Source of the DNA: JBOHNM01 sp050730675
Lineage (GTDB): Bacteria; Planctomycetota; Phycisphaerae; Phycisphaerales; UBA1924
Assembly: GCA_050730675.1 (NCBI GenBank)
Contig: JBOHNM010000016.1
Coordinates: forward strand, 1-39,017
Reading direction: 5' to 3'
Length of the DNA: 39,017 bases
Position numbers and translations under genes: made by a program. Positions 16,238 through 23,570 of the stretch are shown piece by piece; positions within the stretch are counted from its first letter, which is position 1; each line of letters begins with the position of its first letter. The notes under the pieces are model-generated. The model was not told the DNA's origin. It worked only from the letters and a program-made list of their open reading frames with translations, and made no database searches.

Positions 16238-16323
16238 GCGATCTGATTGCGACCTCCGTACAACCACTGATGCCGCTAGCCAAGCATACCCTAACAAATC
16301 TTGTAAAAATCAACGGATTCTGT

Positions 16324-16352
16324 TTGACAGGACATTATCCATACGTTATGCT
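16324..16352 (+). promoter_or_regulatory. Strong sigma-70-type promoter
   Basis: TTGACA at 16324-16329, a 17-nt spacer, and TATGCT at 16347-16352. The -35 is a perfect consensus. The expected transcription start coincides with the ATG at 16360, so the mRNA would be leaderless. Confidence 0.75.
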
Positions 16353-16359
16353 CCTGTTC

Positions 16360-16869
16360 ATGCTCTCCGCGACGATCCCAATTTCTGAACTCCGCGCCAT
16401 CGACGCCCTGCTCCAAGTCGCCGAATCCCCATCGCATTCCGCTCGCGAGCGACGACTCGCCGCGACCAAGGTCCTCGACACCTGCGCGCGCCTCCGCTCC
16501 GAACCCCAAGCGTCCGTCCCCTCGCTGAACGAGCAGGCAGTGGGGAGGGTTCCGCCTTCGCAGTTGGCTTCGTCGTCTTCGATTTCCCAAGTTACTTGCG
16601 CCACAGATCACAGCGGCAATTCTGCGATCAGGTCGGTGGCCCGCTCAATCCCTCCAGCACCTTCCAGTTCCTCACTTGAGACCTCCGCGGCAACAGCCGC
16701 CAACTCCGTTCTCGCTACTTTCACCCCCGCGCCTGATACCAACCTCATCGCGCAACTCCTCTCCTCATCCACTTCCTCCATCCCCGCGGCCATCCACACC
16801 GCCGCCGGCGCACCTGCCCCAGTCGTCCGGCAGCGCCGCCAGACTCCCGAACTCCCCCGCGCCGCGTAA
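16360..16869 (+). CDS. Hypothetical protein, probably from a leaderless mRNA
   Basis: 169 residues starting MLSATIPISELRAID. The first 50 residues look helical (ALLQVAES, RERRLAATKVLDTCARL); the rest is Ser/Pro/Ala-rich and probably disordered. There is no signal peptide and no family I recognise. The start is chosen because the ATG lies 7 nt after the -10 of a consensus promoter; there is no Shine-Dalgarno. The last codons and the stop lie in an 18-bp tandem repeat. The surrounding DNA is somewhat lower in GC than its neighbours. It could be a small regulator. Confidence 0.5.
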   Translation: MLSATIPISELRAIDALLQVAESPSHSARERRLAATKVLDTCARLRSEPQASVPSLNEQAVGRVPPSQLASSSSISQVTCATDHSGNSAIRSVARSIPPAPSSSSLETSAATAANSVLATFTPAPDTNLIAQLLSSSTSSIPAAIHTAAGAPAPVVRQRRQTPELPRAA

Positions 16870-16886
16870 CTCCCCCGCGCCGCGTA
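16851..16886. repeat. 18-bp direct repeat, two tandem copies
   Basis: ACTCCCCCGCGCCGCGTA occurs twice in direct succession (16851-16868, 16869-16886). The first copy contains the stop codon of the upstream gene, so gain or loss of a copy would not change that protein. Confidence 0.85.
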
Positions 16887-16904
16887 ACTCACCCGACCGC
16901 GTGC

Positions 16905-16928
16905 CACCGACCGCGCCCGCGGTCGGTG
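16905..16928. terminator. Strong GC hairpin without T tract
   Basis: A perfect 11-bp stem (CACCGACCGCG / CGCGGTCGGTG) separated by CC lies 35 nt after the stop at 16869. There is no run of T, so termination is uncertain; it could also stabilise the 3' end. Confidence 0.45.
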
Positions 16929-17032
16929 CTCAACGCAACACGCCCAATTCCAAACCACCACCCAGGCCGCCACCAGCGGCCCGCCCCCGCGCGCCCACCT
17001 CCACCGACCACACCCGTTACCATCCCCCGCCC

Positions 17033-17150
17033 TGACTTCTTCTTGCAACTTCTCCTTCCGGTCTTCCTTCGATCCCTTCGCTCCTTCGTTGAAACGTCTT
17101 CTGTCTCCCCGTTCTGCCTCAAATTTTCGCGTTTCCGCGTTTTCTCCCCC
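17033..17150 (+). other. Pyrimidine-rich leader upstream of lptB
   Basis: About 118 nt of almost continuous C/T-rich DNA (many CTTC and TTCG steps) leads up to the ATG with no Shine-Dalgarno. Similar C/T-rich leaders precede the genes at 18172 and, on the minus strand, 25981. Confidence 0.5.
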
Positions 17151-17927
17151 ATGCTTCTTCTCCAAGCCTTCAACCTCCACAAGCAGTACGCCGGACGCAC
17201 CGTCGTCAACGGTGTCTCGTTCCAGGTCTCCAAGTCCGAGATCGTCGGCCTCCTCGGCCGCAACGGCGCCGGCAAGACCACCAGCTTCCGAATGACCATC
17301 GGCATGATCGATGCCGATGCCGGCCGCGTCGAGTTTGACGGCCGCAACGTCACCGCGCTGCCGATGTACGAGCGAGCCCGCCGGGGCATGGGCTACCTCT
17401 CGCAGGAGCCCTCGGTCTTCACCCGCCTCACCTGCGAGCAGAACCTCCTGGCCATCCTCGAAACCCTCGACCTCTCCCGGCACGAGCGCAAGCGCCGCGC
17501 CGCCGAACTCCTCGACCAGTTCCACCTCACCCACAAGGCCAAGCAGCAGGCCCGCACCTGCTCCGGCGGCGAGCGCCGCAAGCTCGAGATCGCCCGCGCC
17601 CTCATCACCGGCCCCCAGATCATCCTCCTCGACGAGCCCTTCAGCGGCGTCGATCCCATCGCCGTCGAGGACCTCCAGAAGGAGATCCGCCGCCTCGCCG
17701 AGCACGGCATCGCCTGCCTCATCACCGACCACAACGTCCAGCAGACCCTCCGCGTCTGCGATCGCGCCTACATCATCGATGACGGCAAAAAATTCGCCGA
17801 GGGCACACCCAAGGAACTCATCAACGACGACATGGTCCGCCGCGTCTACCTCGGCTCCCTCTTCCGCGGCGACGAATTCGACGACCACCACGCCTCCACC
17901 CCAAGCCCCACCCGGGCCGTCTCCTAA
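17151..17927 (+). CDS. lptB: LPS export ABC transporter ATP-binding protein LptB
   Basis: 258 residues. Walker A is GRNGAGKTT (36-44), Q-loop YLSQEPSVF, signature CSGGERRKLEIARAL, Walker B IILLDEPFSGVDP, and H-loop ITDHN. The strings YLSQEPSVF, DEPFSGVDPIAVEDLQ and ITDHNVQQTL are characteristic of LptB, the cytoplasmic ATPase that powers lipopolysaccharide extraction from the inner membrane with LptFG. LptB is normally about 240 residues; this one has a short Asp/His-rich tail. The start ATG at 17151 fits the family N-terminus; a longer open frame 5' of it is pyrimidine-rich non-coding DNA. No lptA, lptC or lptFG gene is in the window. It supports a Gram-negative envelope. Confidence 0.93.
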   Translation: MLLLQAFNLHKQYAGRTVVNGVSFQVSKSEIVGLLGRNGAGKTTSFRMTIGMIDADAGRVEFDGRNVTALPMYERARRGMGYLSQEPSVFTRLTCEQNLLAILETLDLSRHERKRRAAELLDQFHLTHKAKQQARTCSGGERRKLEIARALITGPQIILLDEPFSGVDPIAVEDLQKEIRRLAEHGIACLITDHNVQQTLRVCDRAYIIDDGKKFAEGTPKELINDDMVRRVYLGSLFRGDEFDDHHASTPSPTRAVS

Positions 17928-17991
17928 GCACGCCCTTCCAACTCCAACCGCCCTCCGCCCCTCAGACCCCGTCGGGGCCGCCAGTACACTG

Positions 17992-18007
17992 CCGTGGGCG
18001 CCCACGG
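17992..18007. other. Perfect 16-bp palindrome CCGTGGGCGCCCACGG
   Basis: It sits just after a TACACT hexamer (17985-17990) in the gap between lptB and the zinc-ribbon gene. It may be an operator or a hairpin; no family is recognised. A second small hairpin (GCAGCC-aaa-GGCTGC, 18050-18064) follows. Confidence 0.35.
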
Positions 18008-18125
18008 ACAAGCATGTCTTGGATCCACACTTCCTTGCTTCTCCTCCGAGCAGCCAAAGGCTGCGATCCGCTCCCGACCAACCCGCCGCCTACTTCCCGC
18101 CAACCGCCTCAGCCCAAGTGCAGCC

Positions 18126-18166
18126 CTCTGACTTCTGATTCATCCTTCATCCTTCTGCCTTCGTCC
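18126..18166 (+). repeat. Short heptamer-periodic leader
   Basis: The DNA before the ATG at 18172 tiles in 7-nt steps: TTCATCC, TTCATCC, TTCTGCC, TTCGTCC (18139-18166), preceded by CTCTGAC and TTCTGA. It resembles the heptamer-periodic leader of tsaB read on its own strand. Confidence 0.5.
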
Positions 18167-18171
18167 CTCTC

Positions 18172-18519
18172 ATGCCCTCCCTCCCCGACTACATCCAGCG
18201 CAAGAAGGCCCTCACCCGCGCCCTCATACGCGCTGGCCTGGGCGTGTGGGTCGGTTACCTGGTCTTCACGATCGTCGCGCTCATGGTCCACGCCGTGTCG
18301 CTGATCACCGATGGATATTCCCCGGGTCTCTCGCTCCTGCTCCCGGTGGTGCTGCTCGTGTGTACGCACGCCCCGCTCATCCTCGCGGTCTGGTTCCTGC
18401 AAGAGCGATTCATCCGCTGGATCTGGCCCATCCCCAAGCGCGGCTGCCCCGACTGCGGCTACCCCATCGTCCCCAACGCCAAAGTCTGCCCCGAATGCGG
18501 CAAACCCCTCCCCGCCTGA
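18172..18519 (+). CDS. Small membrane protein with C-terminal zinc ribbon
   Basis: 115 residues. Two hydrophobic helices (about 22-45, VWVGYLVFTIVALMVHAV, and about 52-76, LSLLLPVVLLVCTHAPLIL) are followed by a rubredoxin-like zinc ribbon with CPDCGYP and CPECGKPL, giving four Cys ligands. Proteins of this layout are common and uncharacterised in planctomycetes. No Shine-Dalgarno precedes the ATG. It lies downstream of lptB by 244 nt; a shared transcript is possible but not evident. Confidence 0.75.
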   Translation: MPSLPDYIQRKKALTRALIRAGLGVWVGYLVFTIVALMVHAVSLITDGYSPGLSLLLPVVLLVCTHAPLILAVWFLQERFIRWIWPIPKRGCPDCGYPIVPNAKVCPECGKPLPA

Positions 18520-18540
18520 CTTCCCGATACGCTCTTCACC

Positions 18541-18636
18541 GTCTCACCGTCTCACCGTCTCACCGTCTCACCGTCTCACCGTCTCACCGTCTCACCGTCT
18601 CACCGTCTCACCGTCTCACCGTCTCACCGTCTCACC
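18541..18636 (+). repeat. Octanucleotide tandem array, 12 perfect copies of GTCTCACC
   Basis: Twelve uninterrupted copies (96 bp), preceded by a partial copy (TTCACC). The array ends 8 nt before the ATG at 18645 and starts 21 nt after the stop at 18519. It replaces any ordinary ribosome-binding site. Perfect short arrays mutate by slipped-strand mispairing, and the unit is not a multiple of three. Confidence 0.97.
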
Positions 18637-18644
18637 CCGCCACC

Positions 18645-19223
18645 ATGCCCCGCAACTCATTCAAATCCCTCGCCTCCCTCTGTGCACTCTGTGTTCTCTG
18701 TGGTGCATTTCTCCCCGCCTGCGTCAGCCGCTCCATCCTCATCACCTCCGACCCGCCCGGCGCCGCTGTCTGGCTCAATGATGTGCCGCTTGGCCCCACG
18801 CCCGTCGAGAGCGAGTTCAAGTTCTACGGCACCTACGACGTGCGCATCCGCCTCGACGGCTACGAGCCCCTGGTCACCTCGCGCGACGCCGTCGCTCCCC
18901 TCTACGAGTACCCGGGCTTCGACCTCGTTGCCGCTCCCTTCCCCATCCACAAGCGCATCGAATGGCACTTCCAGCTCGAGCCCCTCCCCGAACTCACCGA
19001 CCGCCCCGCGGCCGAAAAAGCCCTCATCGAACGCGCCCGCGCCGCCAGCAAGACCGTCCCGCCCGGCCTCCCTCCCGTCCCCGCCGCCGACAAGTTTCAG
19101 CGCCCCGCCGAACCGGCCCCCCCGGAACCCCGCCGGAGCGAGCCCGCCGGCACGCCCGCCACCACCGCGCCATCCCCGACGGCCCCCAGCACCACCGAGC
19201 CCGCCCCCACCACGCAGCCGTGA
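18645..19223 (+). CDS. PEGA-domain lipoprotein
   Basis: 192 residues. A lipoprotein signal peptide with lipobox LPAC precedes the domain (lipidated Cys about residue 27). Residues about 32-75 match a PEGA domain (ILITSDPPGAAVWLNDVPLG, then TYDVRIRLDGYEPL), a surface-layer-type beta fold. The C-terminal 70 residues are Pro/Ala/Thr-rich and end in PTTQP. The last 127 nt overlap, antisense, the end of the acyltransferase gene at 19097-19849. There is no Shine-Dalgarno; the octanucleotide array ends 8 nt upstream and could modulate expression. Confidence 0.8.
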   Translation: MPRNSFKSLASLCALCVLCGAFLPACVSRSILITSDPPGAAVWLNDVPLGPTPVESEFKFYGTYDVRIRLDGYEPLVTSRDAVAPLYEYPGFDLVAAPFPIHKRIEWHFQLEPLPELTDRPAAEKALIERARAASKTVPPGLPPVPAADKFQRPAEPAPPEPRRSEPAGTPATTAPSPTAPSTTEPAPTTQP

Positions 19224-19849
19224 CCCAGCTTCAATTGCGGCAGCACCCGCGCCCCGATCCCCACAAGTGTGTCGCAGCCGATGTGCACGGCCCCGCCCAG
19301 CACCGCCCCCGGCGCCACGTGCGTGTTGTCCTCGATCACGCAGTCGTGCTCGACGATCGCCCCCGAGTTGATGATCGCGTGCGCCCCCACCCGCGCCCGC
19401 GCGTGCACCACCGCCTTGGGCCCCACATACGTCCCCGGCCCGATCACCGCCGAGGGCGAGACGAACGCCGTCGGGTGCACCACCGCCCGCGCCTTGCCCG
19501 AAAGGTCCCGATGCTGCCCGATCCGCCGCACCAGCTCCCGCCGCTGCTTCAGGTCCCCCAGCGCCACGATCCAGTGCCGCTCCTGCAACTGGTGCAGCGA
19601 CTCCAGCGGCCCCAGGCACACCGGCGCCGCGAACGGGTGCGGCAGGTCGATCAGGATCGCCGCCAGCGGCGCCGCCGGGTTGTCATCCAGGAATCCCGCA
19701 ATCGGCTGCCCGGCCAAAAAAGCCGCTTCCGCCACCACCAGCGCGTGCCCGCCCCCGCCCAGGATCACCAGCGGCTGCGGCCCCGCGCCCGGGTGGTGGG
19801 GGTGGGGGTGGGGATGGCCGGGAGGATGCGGGTGGTGGGGTCCGGTCAT
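19097..19849 (-). CDS. NeuD-like sugar O-/N-acyltransferase (left-handed beta-helix)
   Basis: 250 residues. After a His/Pro-rich leader (residues 3-20) comes the nucleotide-binding-like N-terminus LVILGGGGHALVVAEAA with GFLDDNP, typical of the PglD/NeuD family. Hexapeptide-repeat turns follow (VHPTAFVSPSAVIGPGTYVG, AIINSGAIVEHDCVIEDNTH, VAPGAVLGG) and the canonical end VVAGVPAGSLRR. This family transfers acetyl groups to UDP-sugars or sialic acids for surface glycans. The predicted catalytic His and Glu are in IVEHDCVIED. It ends inside the neighbouring lipoprotein gene (127-nt convergent overlap). The product's substrate cannot be told. Confidence 0.85.
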   Translation of the reverse strand: MTGPHHPHPPGHPHPHPHHPGAGPQPLVILGGGGHALVVAEAAFLAGQPIAGFLDDNPAAPLAAILIDLPHPFAAPVCLGPLESLHQLQERHWIVALGDLKQRRELVRRIGQHRDLSGKARAVVHPTAFVSPSAVIGPGTYVGPKAVVHARARVGAHAIINSGAIVEHDCVIEDNTHVAPGAVLGGAVHIGCDTLVGIGARVLPQLKLGHGCVVGAGSVVLGAVGDGAVVAGVPAGSLRRGSGGAGSAGR

Positions 19850-20002
19850 GGTCGATCCGAATGGGGCGGAGAAACCCGGAAAGAGAGGGTCGATAGCCTA
19901 TCGCTGTATCGACGCCCACCCCGCCGCCGTCCACACACCATCCACTCGGCATTTCACCTCATCGCCGGAACTTCGCCGCAAGTCCCGCCGAATCGGACCT
20001 TT

Positions 20003-20019
20003 GTCGCTAAACTAGCGAC
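20003..20019. promoter_or_regulatory. Inverted repeat GTCGCTA-aac-TAGCGAC
   Basis: Perfect 7-bp arms with a 3-nt centre, overlapping a TAAACT hexamer (20008-20013), lie in the divergent region between the acyltransferase and the coiled-coil gene. It could be an operator over a promoter. Confidence 0.4.
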
Positions 20020-20092
20020 CTGACCAGGCCCCCAAGCCGTCGCGGCGGTGCCGCCGCGCTCGCTCCGGGGCCACTTTGAAGGACGGTACAGC

Positions 20093-21454
20093 ATGGCTGC
20101 ACGGACCGGCGTGGGCGTGGGGATGGGTGTGACGGTAGCGGTCTTGGGCGTTTCGACGCTCGCGCTGTTCGTCCTGACGTTCATCTTCCTCGGCCAGAAG
20201 CAGAACGCCGAGAAGAGCTTGGCCGACAAGGCCGCGACGTACAACGACTACGTCCGCGCCAACGAGCAGAACGACGACTCGGTCCGCCAGCTCGTGGACG
20301 AGGCCCGCAAGAACCAGCAGTCGGCTCTCGCTTACCTGCGCGACCGCTTCAAGACCATCGCCGAGTCCACCACCGGCCTCTCCAGCGACACGCCCAAGAG
20401 CCTCGCCAGCAAGATCGAGGCCGCTCGCGGCGGCAACTCCTCACCGCTCATCACCGTCCTGCAGGACAGCAACTCCAAGATCACCCAGCTCAACCGCGAA
20501 CTCGCCGACGCCAAGGCCGCCGCCGACAGCGCCCGCCACGAACTCGAGGACGCCGTCAACCGCACCAAGGCCCAGATGGACGCCATGGAGGCCACCATCA
20601 AGGCCCAGAGCACCGAGCTGGGCGTCTACCGGACCAACGCACAGAACTACGGCAAGGACGTCGAGAGGACCCGCGGCGAGATGACCGGCGGGCTCGAGAA
20701 GATCAAGCGCGAGGCCAACGACGAGATCGTCCGCCTCAACGACACCATCACCCGTCAGAACCAGGAACTCCTCCTGGCCCGCAACAAGATCGAGGCCCTC
20801 ACCGCCGCCCAGCGCAAGCAGTCGCTCCGCGCCGGCGATGAGGCCGCGCTGGTGGACGGCCTGGTCGTGGGCCAGGGCGCCAATGCCAACGAGATCGTCA
20901 TCAACCGCGGGCGCAACCAGCGCGTTGTCCTGGGCATGACCTTCGAGGTCTACGGCGACGCCGGGCTCATCAAGCTCGACAACGACGGGAACTACCCGCG
21001 CGGCAAGGCCTCCATCGAGGTCATCCGCGTCGACGACAATTCCTCCACCGCCCGCGTCGTCCGCGCCGCCCGCGGCCAGCCCGTCGTCAACAACGACGTC
21101 ATCGCCAGCGCCATCTACGACCCCAAGAAGATCTACACCTTCGTCGTCTACGGCAATTTCGAGAATACCGAGGGCATCGCCACCCAGGCCGGCGCCGACG
21201 AGATCAAGGCCCTGGTCGATCAGTGGGGGGGCAAGACCACCGACACCCTCACCGGCGATGTGGACTTCGTCGTTCTGGGCCAGCGCCCGGCGATGCCGCC
21301 CAACCCGCCCGCCAACGCCGACGGCCCCACCGTCCAGGAATACATCCGCAAGAAGAAGCTCGTGCAGGAGTACGACCGGCTGCTCCAGCAGGCCGCGGCG
21401 ACCCAGATCCCCGTGCTCAACCAGAACCGGCTGCAGACGCTGATCGGCAAGTGA
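20093..21454 (+). CDS. Membrane-anchored coiled-coil protein with BRCT-like C-terminal region
   Basis: 453 residues from ATG 20093 (AAGGA upstream). One N-terminal transmembrane helix (about 10-33) is followed by a long charged coiled coil (about 40-255: AEKSLADKAATYNDYVRANE, QLNRELADAKAAADSARHEL). A beta-rich segment of about 100 residues follows (EIVINRGRNQRVVLGMTFEV, IEVIRVDDNSSTARVV). Residues about 345-400 (YTFVVYGNFENTEGI, IKALVDQWGGKTTD, VDFVVLGQRP) have the alternating pattern of a BRCT-like domain. I know of no characterised member. An intrinsic terminator 32 nt downstream suggests a single-gene transcript. Confidence 0.75.
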   Translation: MAARTGVGVGMGVTVAVLGVSTLALFVLTFIFLGQKQNAEKSLADKAATYNDYVRANEQNDDSVRQLVDEARKNQQSALAYLRDRFKTIAESTTGLSSDTPKSLASKIEAARGGNSSPLITVLQDSNSKITQLNRELADAKAAADSARHELEDAVNRTKAQMDAMEATIKAQSTELGVYRTNAQNYGKDVERTRGEMTGGLEKIKREANDEIVRLNDTITRQNQELLLARNKIEALTAAQRKQSLRAGDEAALVDGLVVGQGANANEIVINRGRNQRVVLGMTFEVYGDAGLIKLDNDGNYPRGKASIEVIRVDDNSSTARVVRAARGQPVVNNDVIASAIYDPKKIYTFVVYGNFENTEGIATQAGADEIKALVDQWGGKTTDTLTGDVDFVVLGQRPAMPPNPPANADGPTVQEYIRKKKLVQEYDRLLQQAAATQIPVLNQNRLQTLIGK

Positions 21455-21485
21455 GCGATCGCCGGGTAACATGATTGTCCGAACA

Positions 21486-21513
21486 GGCCCGGGCGCTCGC
21501 CCGGGCCTTGTTC
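21486..21513 (+). terminator. Intrinsic terminator
   Basis: A perfect 9-bp stem (GGCCCGGGC / GCCCGGGCC) with loop GCTC is followed by TTGTTC. It lies inside an open extension of the next gene, which argues against initiation upstream of it. Confidence 0.75.
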
Positions 21514-21528
21514 TTGAACGGGAGGACC

Positions 21529-22674
21529 GTGGCGGCCGTCGTCAAACACAAACCTGCGTGGCTCGAGTCGCTGATGTTCGCCGGCATCCGCACGGGCTTC
21601 TCGTCGCTGACCATCGGCGACCTGGGCTCGACGCTGTACGCCGCGCGGCGCATCGGGCGGGCCCTGGGCGGCTCGTGGATGAACAAGGCCCGCCTGCAGC
21701 GGGCGATCGACAACATCGCCCTGGCCTACCCCGACGCGACCGACGCGGAACGCCGCGAGTACGCCCTGCGGTCGTACGAGCACATCTTTGCGCTGGGCGT
21801 CGAGGTCGCCAACATGCCGCGCCGTCTGAGCCTCGAGGGGTGGGTGGACCGCGTGGAGCTCGGCGACGTCTCGACGATGCTGCGGCGGATGCTCGACGAA
21901 CGCCCGATCATCTTCCTCACCGGCCACTGCGGCAACTGGGAGCTGTGCGGCTACACCATGGCCTTGCTGGGCTTCCGCATCCACGCCCTCTACCGCCCGT
22001 TCGACCTGCGCCCGCTCGACGCGTGGGTCCGCCAGGTGCGCGGCGAGCGCGGCATGACGCTCATGGACAAGTTCGGGGCTATGCACAAGCTCCCCGAGGT
22101 CCTCGAGCGCGGGGACCCTGTCGGCATCGTCGCCGACCAGAACGCCGGCGTCCGCGGCCTGCACGTGCCGTTCTTCGGGCGGTTGGCCTCCACGTACAAG
22201 GCGATGGCGATCCTGGCCCTGCGCTACGACGCGGTGGTCGTCACCTGCGTCGCCACCCGCACGGGGCGGCGCCTGCTCGCCGACGGCCAGGTCCAGACCG
22301 AGCCGGACCCGATGCGCTACCACATGTATGTGGCGGACATCATGACGCCCGAGGACTACCGGGCCCAGCCCGACCCGTCGTTCTATATCACCGCCCGCTT
22401 CCGGCGCGCCCTGGAGGAGTGCATCCGCAAGTCCCCCGAGCAGACGCTGTGGATGCACCGGTTCTGGAAGAGCCGCCCGCCGTTCGAGATGGAGGGCAAG
22501 CCCTTCCCCGCGCGGCTGGAGGCCCGCCTGCGCAACCTCCCCTGGATGACCGACGAGGAGATGCGCCGGATCAAGGAGCACAGCCTGCGCGACACCACGG
22601 CGTGTGCCGCCGCCCGTGGGAGTGGTGGGGGGAGCAAGCCGGAACCCGAACCCGACCCGTCGGAAGATGCGTGA
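21529..22674 (+). CDS. LpxL/HtrB-type lysophospholipid acyltransferase family protein
   Basis: 381 residues from GTG 21529 (GGGAGG immediately upstream, short 3-nt spacing). A TTG at 21475 would add 18 residues but would place the upstream terminator inside the coding region. The catalytic HxxxxE/D-type motif is TGHCGNWEL, followed by the substrate-groove motifs LYRPFD and VADQNAGVRGLHVPFFGR. The C-terminal half ends in MHRFWKSRPP as in the family. Members add secondary acyl chains to lipid A at the inner membrane. The tail after about residue 355 is Gly/Pro/Glu-rich. With lptB this points to an LPS-type outer membrane. Confidence 0.88.
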   Translation: MAAVVKHKPAWLESLMFAGIRTGFSSLTIGDLGSTLYAARRIGRALGGSWMNKARLQRAIDNIALAYPDATDAERREYALRSYEHIFALGVEVANMPRRLSLEGWVDRVELGDVSTMLRRMLDERPIIFLTGHCGNWELCGYTMALLGFRIHALYRPFDLRPLDAWVRQVRGERGMTLMDKFGAMHKLPEVLERGDPVGIVADQNAGVRGLHVPFFGRLASTYKAMAILALRYDAVVVTCVATRTGRRLLADGQVQTEPDPMRYHMYVADIMTPEDYRAQPDPSFYITARFRRALEECIRKSPEQTLWMHRFWKSRPPFEMEGKPFPARLEARLRNLPWMTDEEMRRIKEHSLRDTTACAAARGSGGGSKPEPEPDPSEDA

Positions 22675-22735
22675 ACGCGCCGAGCGCGGAACCGTCCCGA
22701 CGCGCGACCCGTACCATCGAGCGAGGTGTGCCCAC

Positions 22736-23164
22736 ATGAACGGACGACTGAGCGGCGTCAAGGTGCTGATCGTGGACGATGACCAGGACATCCTGGAATC
22801 GGTCGACGCCGTGCTCAAGGCCGAGGGCGCCGAGACCACCACGGCCGCCGACGGCAACGCCGCGGTGGACACCGCGGCCGGCGGCAAGTTCGACCTGGTC
22901 GTGCTGGACATGATGCTGCCCGGCCGCTCGGGCTTCCTGGTGCTGGAGAAGATCAAGGGCAACGCCGACAGCCCGAGCGTGATCATGCTCACGGCCAACG
23001 AGGGCAAGCGCCACCAGGCGTACGCCGAGTCGCTGGGGGTGGACCGCTACCTGCTCAAGCCCGTGCCGCTGGAGAAGCTGGTGGTGGTGGCGACGGAGCT
23101 GGTGGCGGCGCGGGCGAGCGAGGCCGAGGCCGACAACGGCAAGCCCCGCAAGCCGAAGCGCTAA
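22736..23164 (+). CDS. Single-domain response regulator
   Basis: 142 residues. It is a complete receiver domain: acidic DDD at 14-16, phosphoacceptor Asp58 in VLDMMLPG, Thr86 in IMLTANEG, and Lys108 in LLKPV. There is no output domain; a 25-residue charged tail (EAEADNGKPRKPKR) follows. GAGG lies 9 nt upstream of the ATG; an open extension to 22604 overlaps the acyltransferase and lacks initiation signals. CheY-like proteins of this kind relay phosphoryl groups to partner proteins; no histidine kinase is nearby. Confidence 0.9.
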   Translation: MNGRLSGVKVLIVDDDQDILESVDAVLKAEGAETTTAADGNAAVDTAAGGKFDLVVLDMMLPGRSGFLVLEKIKGNADSPSVIMLTANEGKRHQAYAESLGVDRYLLKPVPLEKLVVVATELVAARASEAEADNGKPRKPKR

Positions 23165-23175
23165 GATCCGCCCCG

Positions 23176-23520
23176 ATGGCCCGTTCGCGTCAGGTTGTGG
23201 TCCTCAAGTCCGTCGATCCCTCCGACGACGACGTGGACGGTCTGCCCCCGCTCGGCAGCGTGCGCGAGGTGACCAAGGCGCTCTCGGATTACAACACCGC
23301 CCCCGACGGGGCCGCGCCGGGGACCAGCGCCGCCATGGGGCTGGCCAAGCTCTTCGGGCCGGGGTTCATCATCGAGATGCCGGTGTCGGACGAGGATGTC
23401 CGTCAGTTCATGGTGACCATGACCGACGAGGACTTCGCCTTCCCGGTGCTGACGCGCCTGTGCCGCGCCCAGAAATGGACCATGATGGACCCGGATTCCG
23501 GGCAGCGGCTTCGGTTCTAG
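23176..23520 (+). CDS. Hypothetical protein
   Basis: 114 residues, starting MARSRQVVVLKSVDP 11 nt after the response regulator. It has a mixed alpha/beta composition, no signal peptide and no motif I recognise. Conserved-looking parts are GFIIEMPVSDEDVRQFM and LTRLCRAQKWTMMDPDSG. There is no Shine-Dalgarno; a TAAGAT hexamer ends 8 nt before the ATG, so it may be leaderless or translationally coupled. A perfect terminator follows. Confidence 0.6.
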   Translation: MARSRQVVVLKSVDPSDDDVDGLPPLGSVREVTKALSDYNTAPDGAAPGTSAAMGLAKLFGPGFIIEMPVSDEDVRQFMVTMTDEDFAFPVLTRLCRAQKWTMMDPDSGQRLRF

Positions 23521-23531
23521 AATGTGGGGTC

Positions 23532-23555
23532 CGCCGCGGGCCACGCGGCGTTTTT
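23532..23555 (+). terminator. Intrinsic terminator
   Basis: A CGCCGCG / CGCGGCG 7-bp stem with a 5-nt loop is followed by TTTTTG. It ends the response regulator/hypothetical transcript only 16 nt before the next start codon. Confidence 0.85.
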
Positions 23556-23570
23556 GCACCAGGAGCGACC

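Noticed and set aside
18014..18304. Possible small gene upstream of the zinc-ribbon gene
   Set aside because: The frame is Ser/Pro-rich, has no initiation signal and overlaps the zinc-ribbon gene in another phase.
18541..18636. CRISPR array
   Set aside because: Units are 8 nt with no spacers; this is a simple tandem repeat. No cas genes are present.
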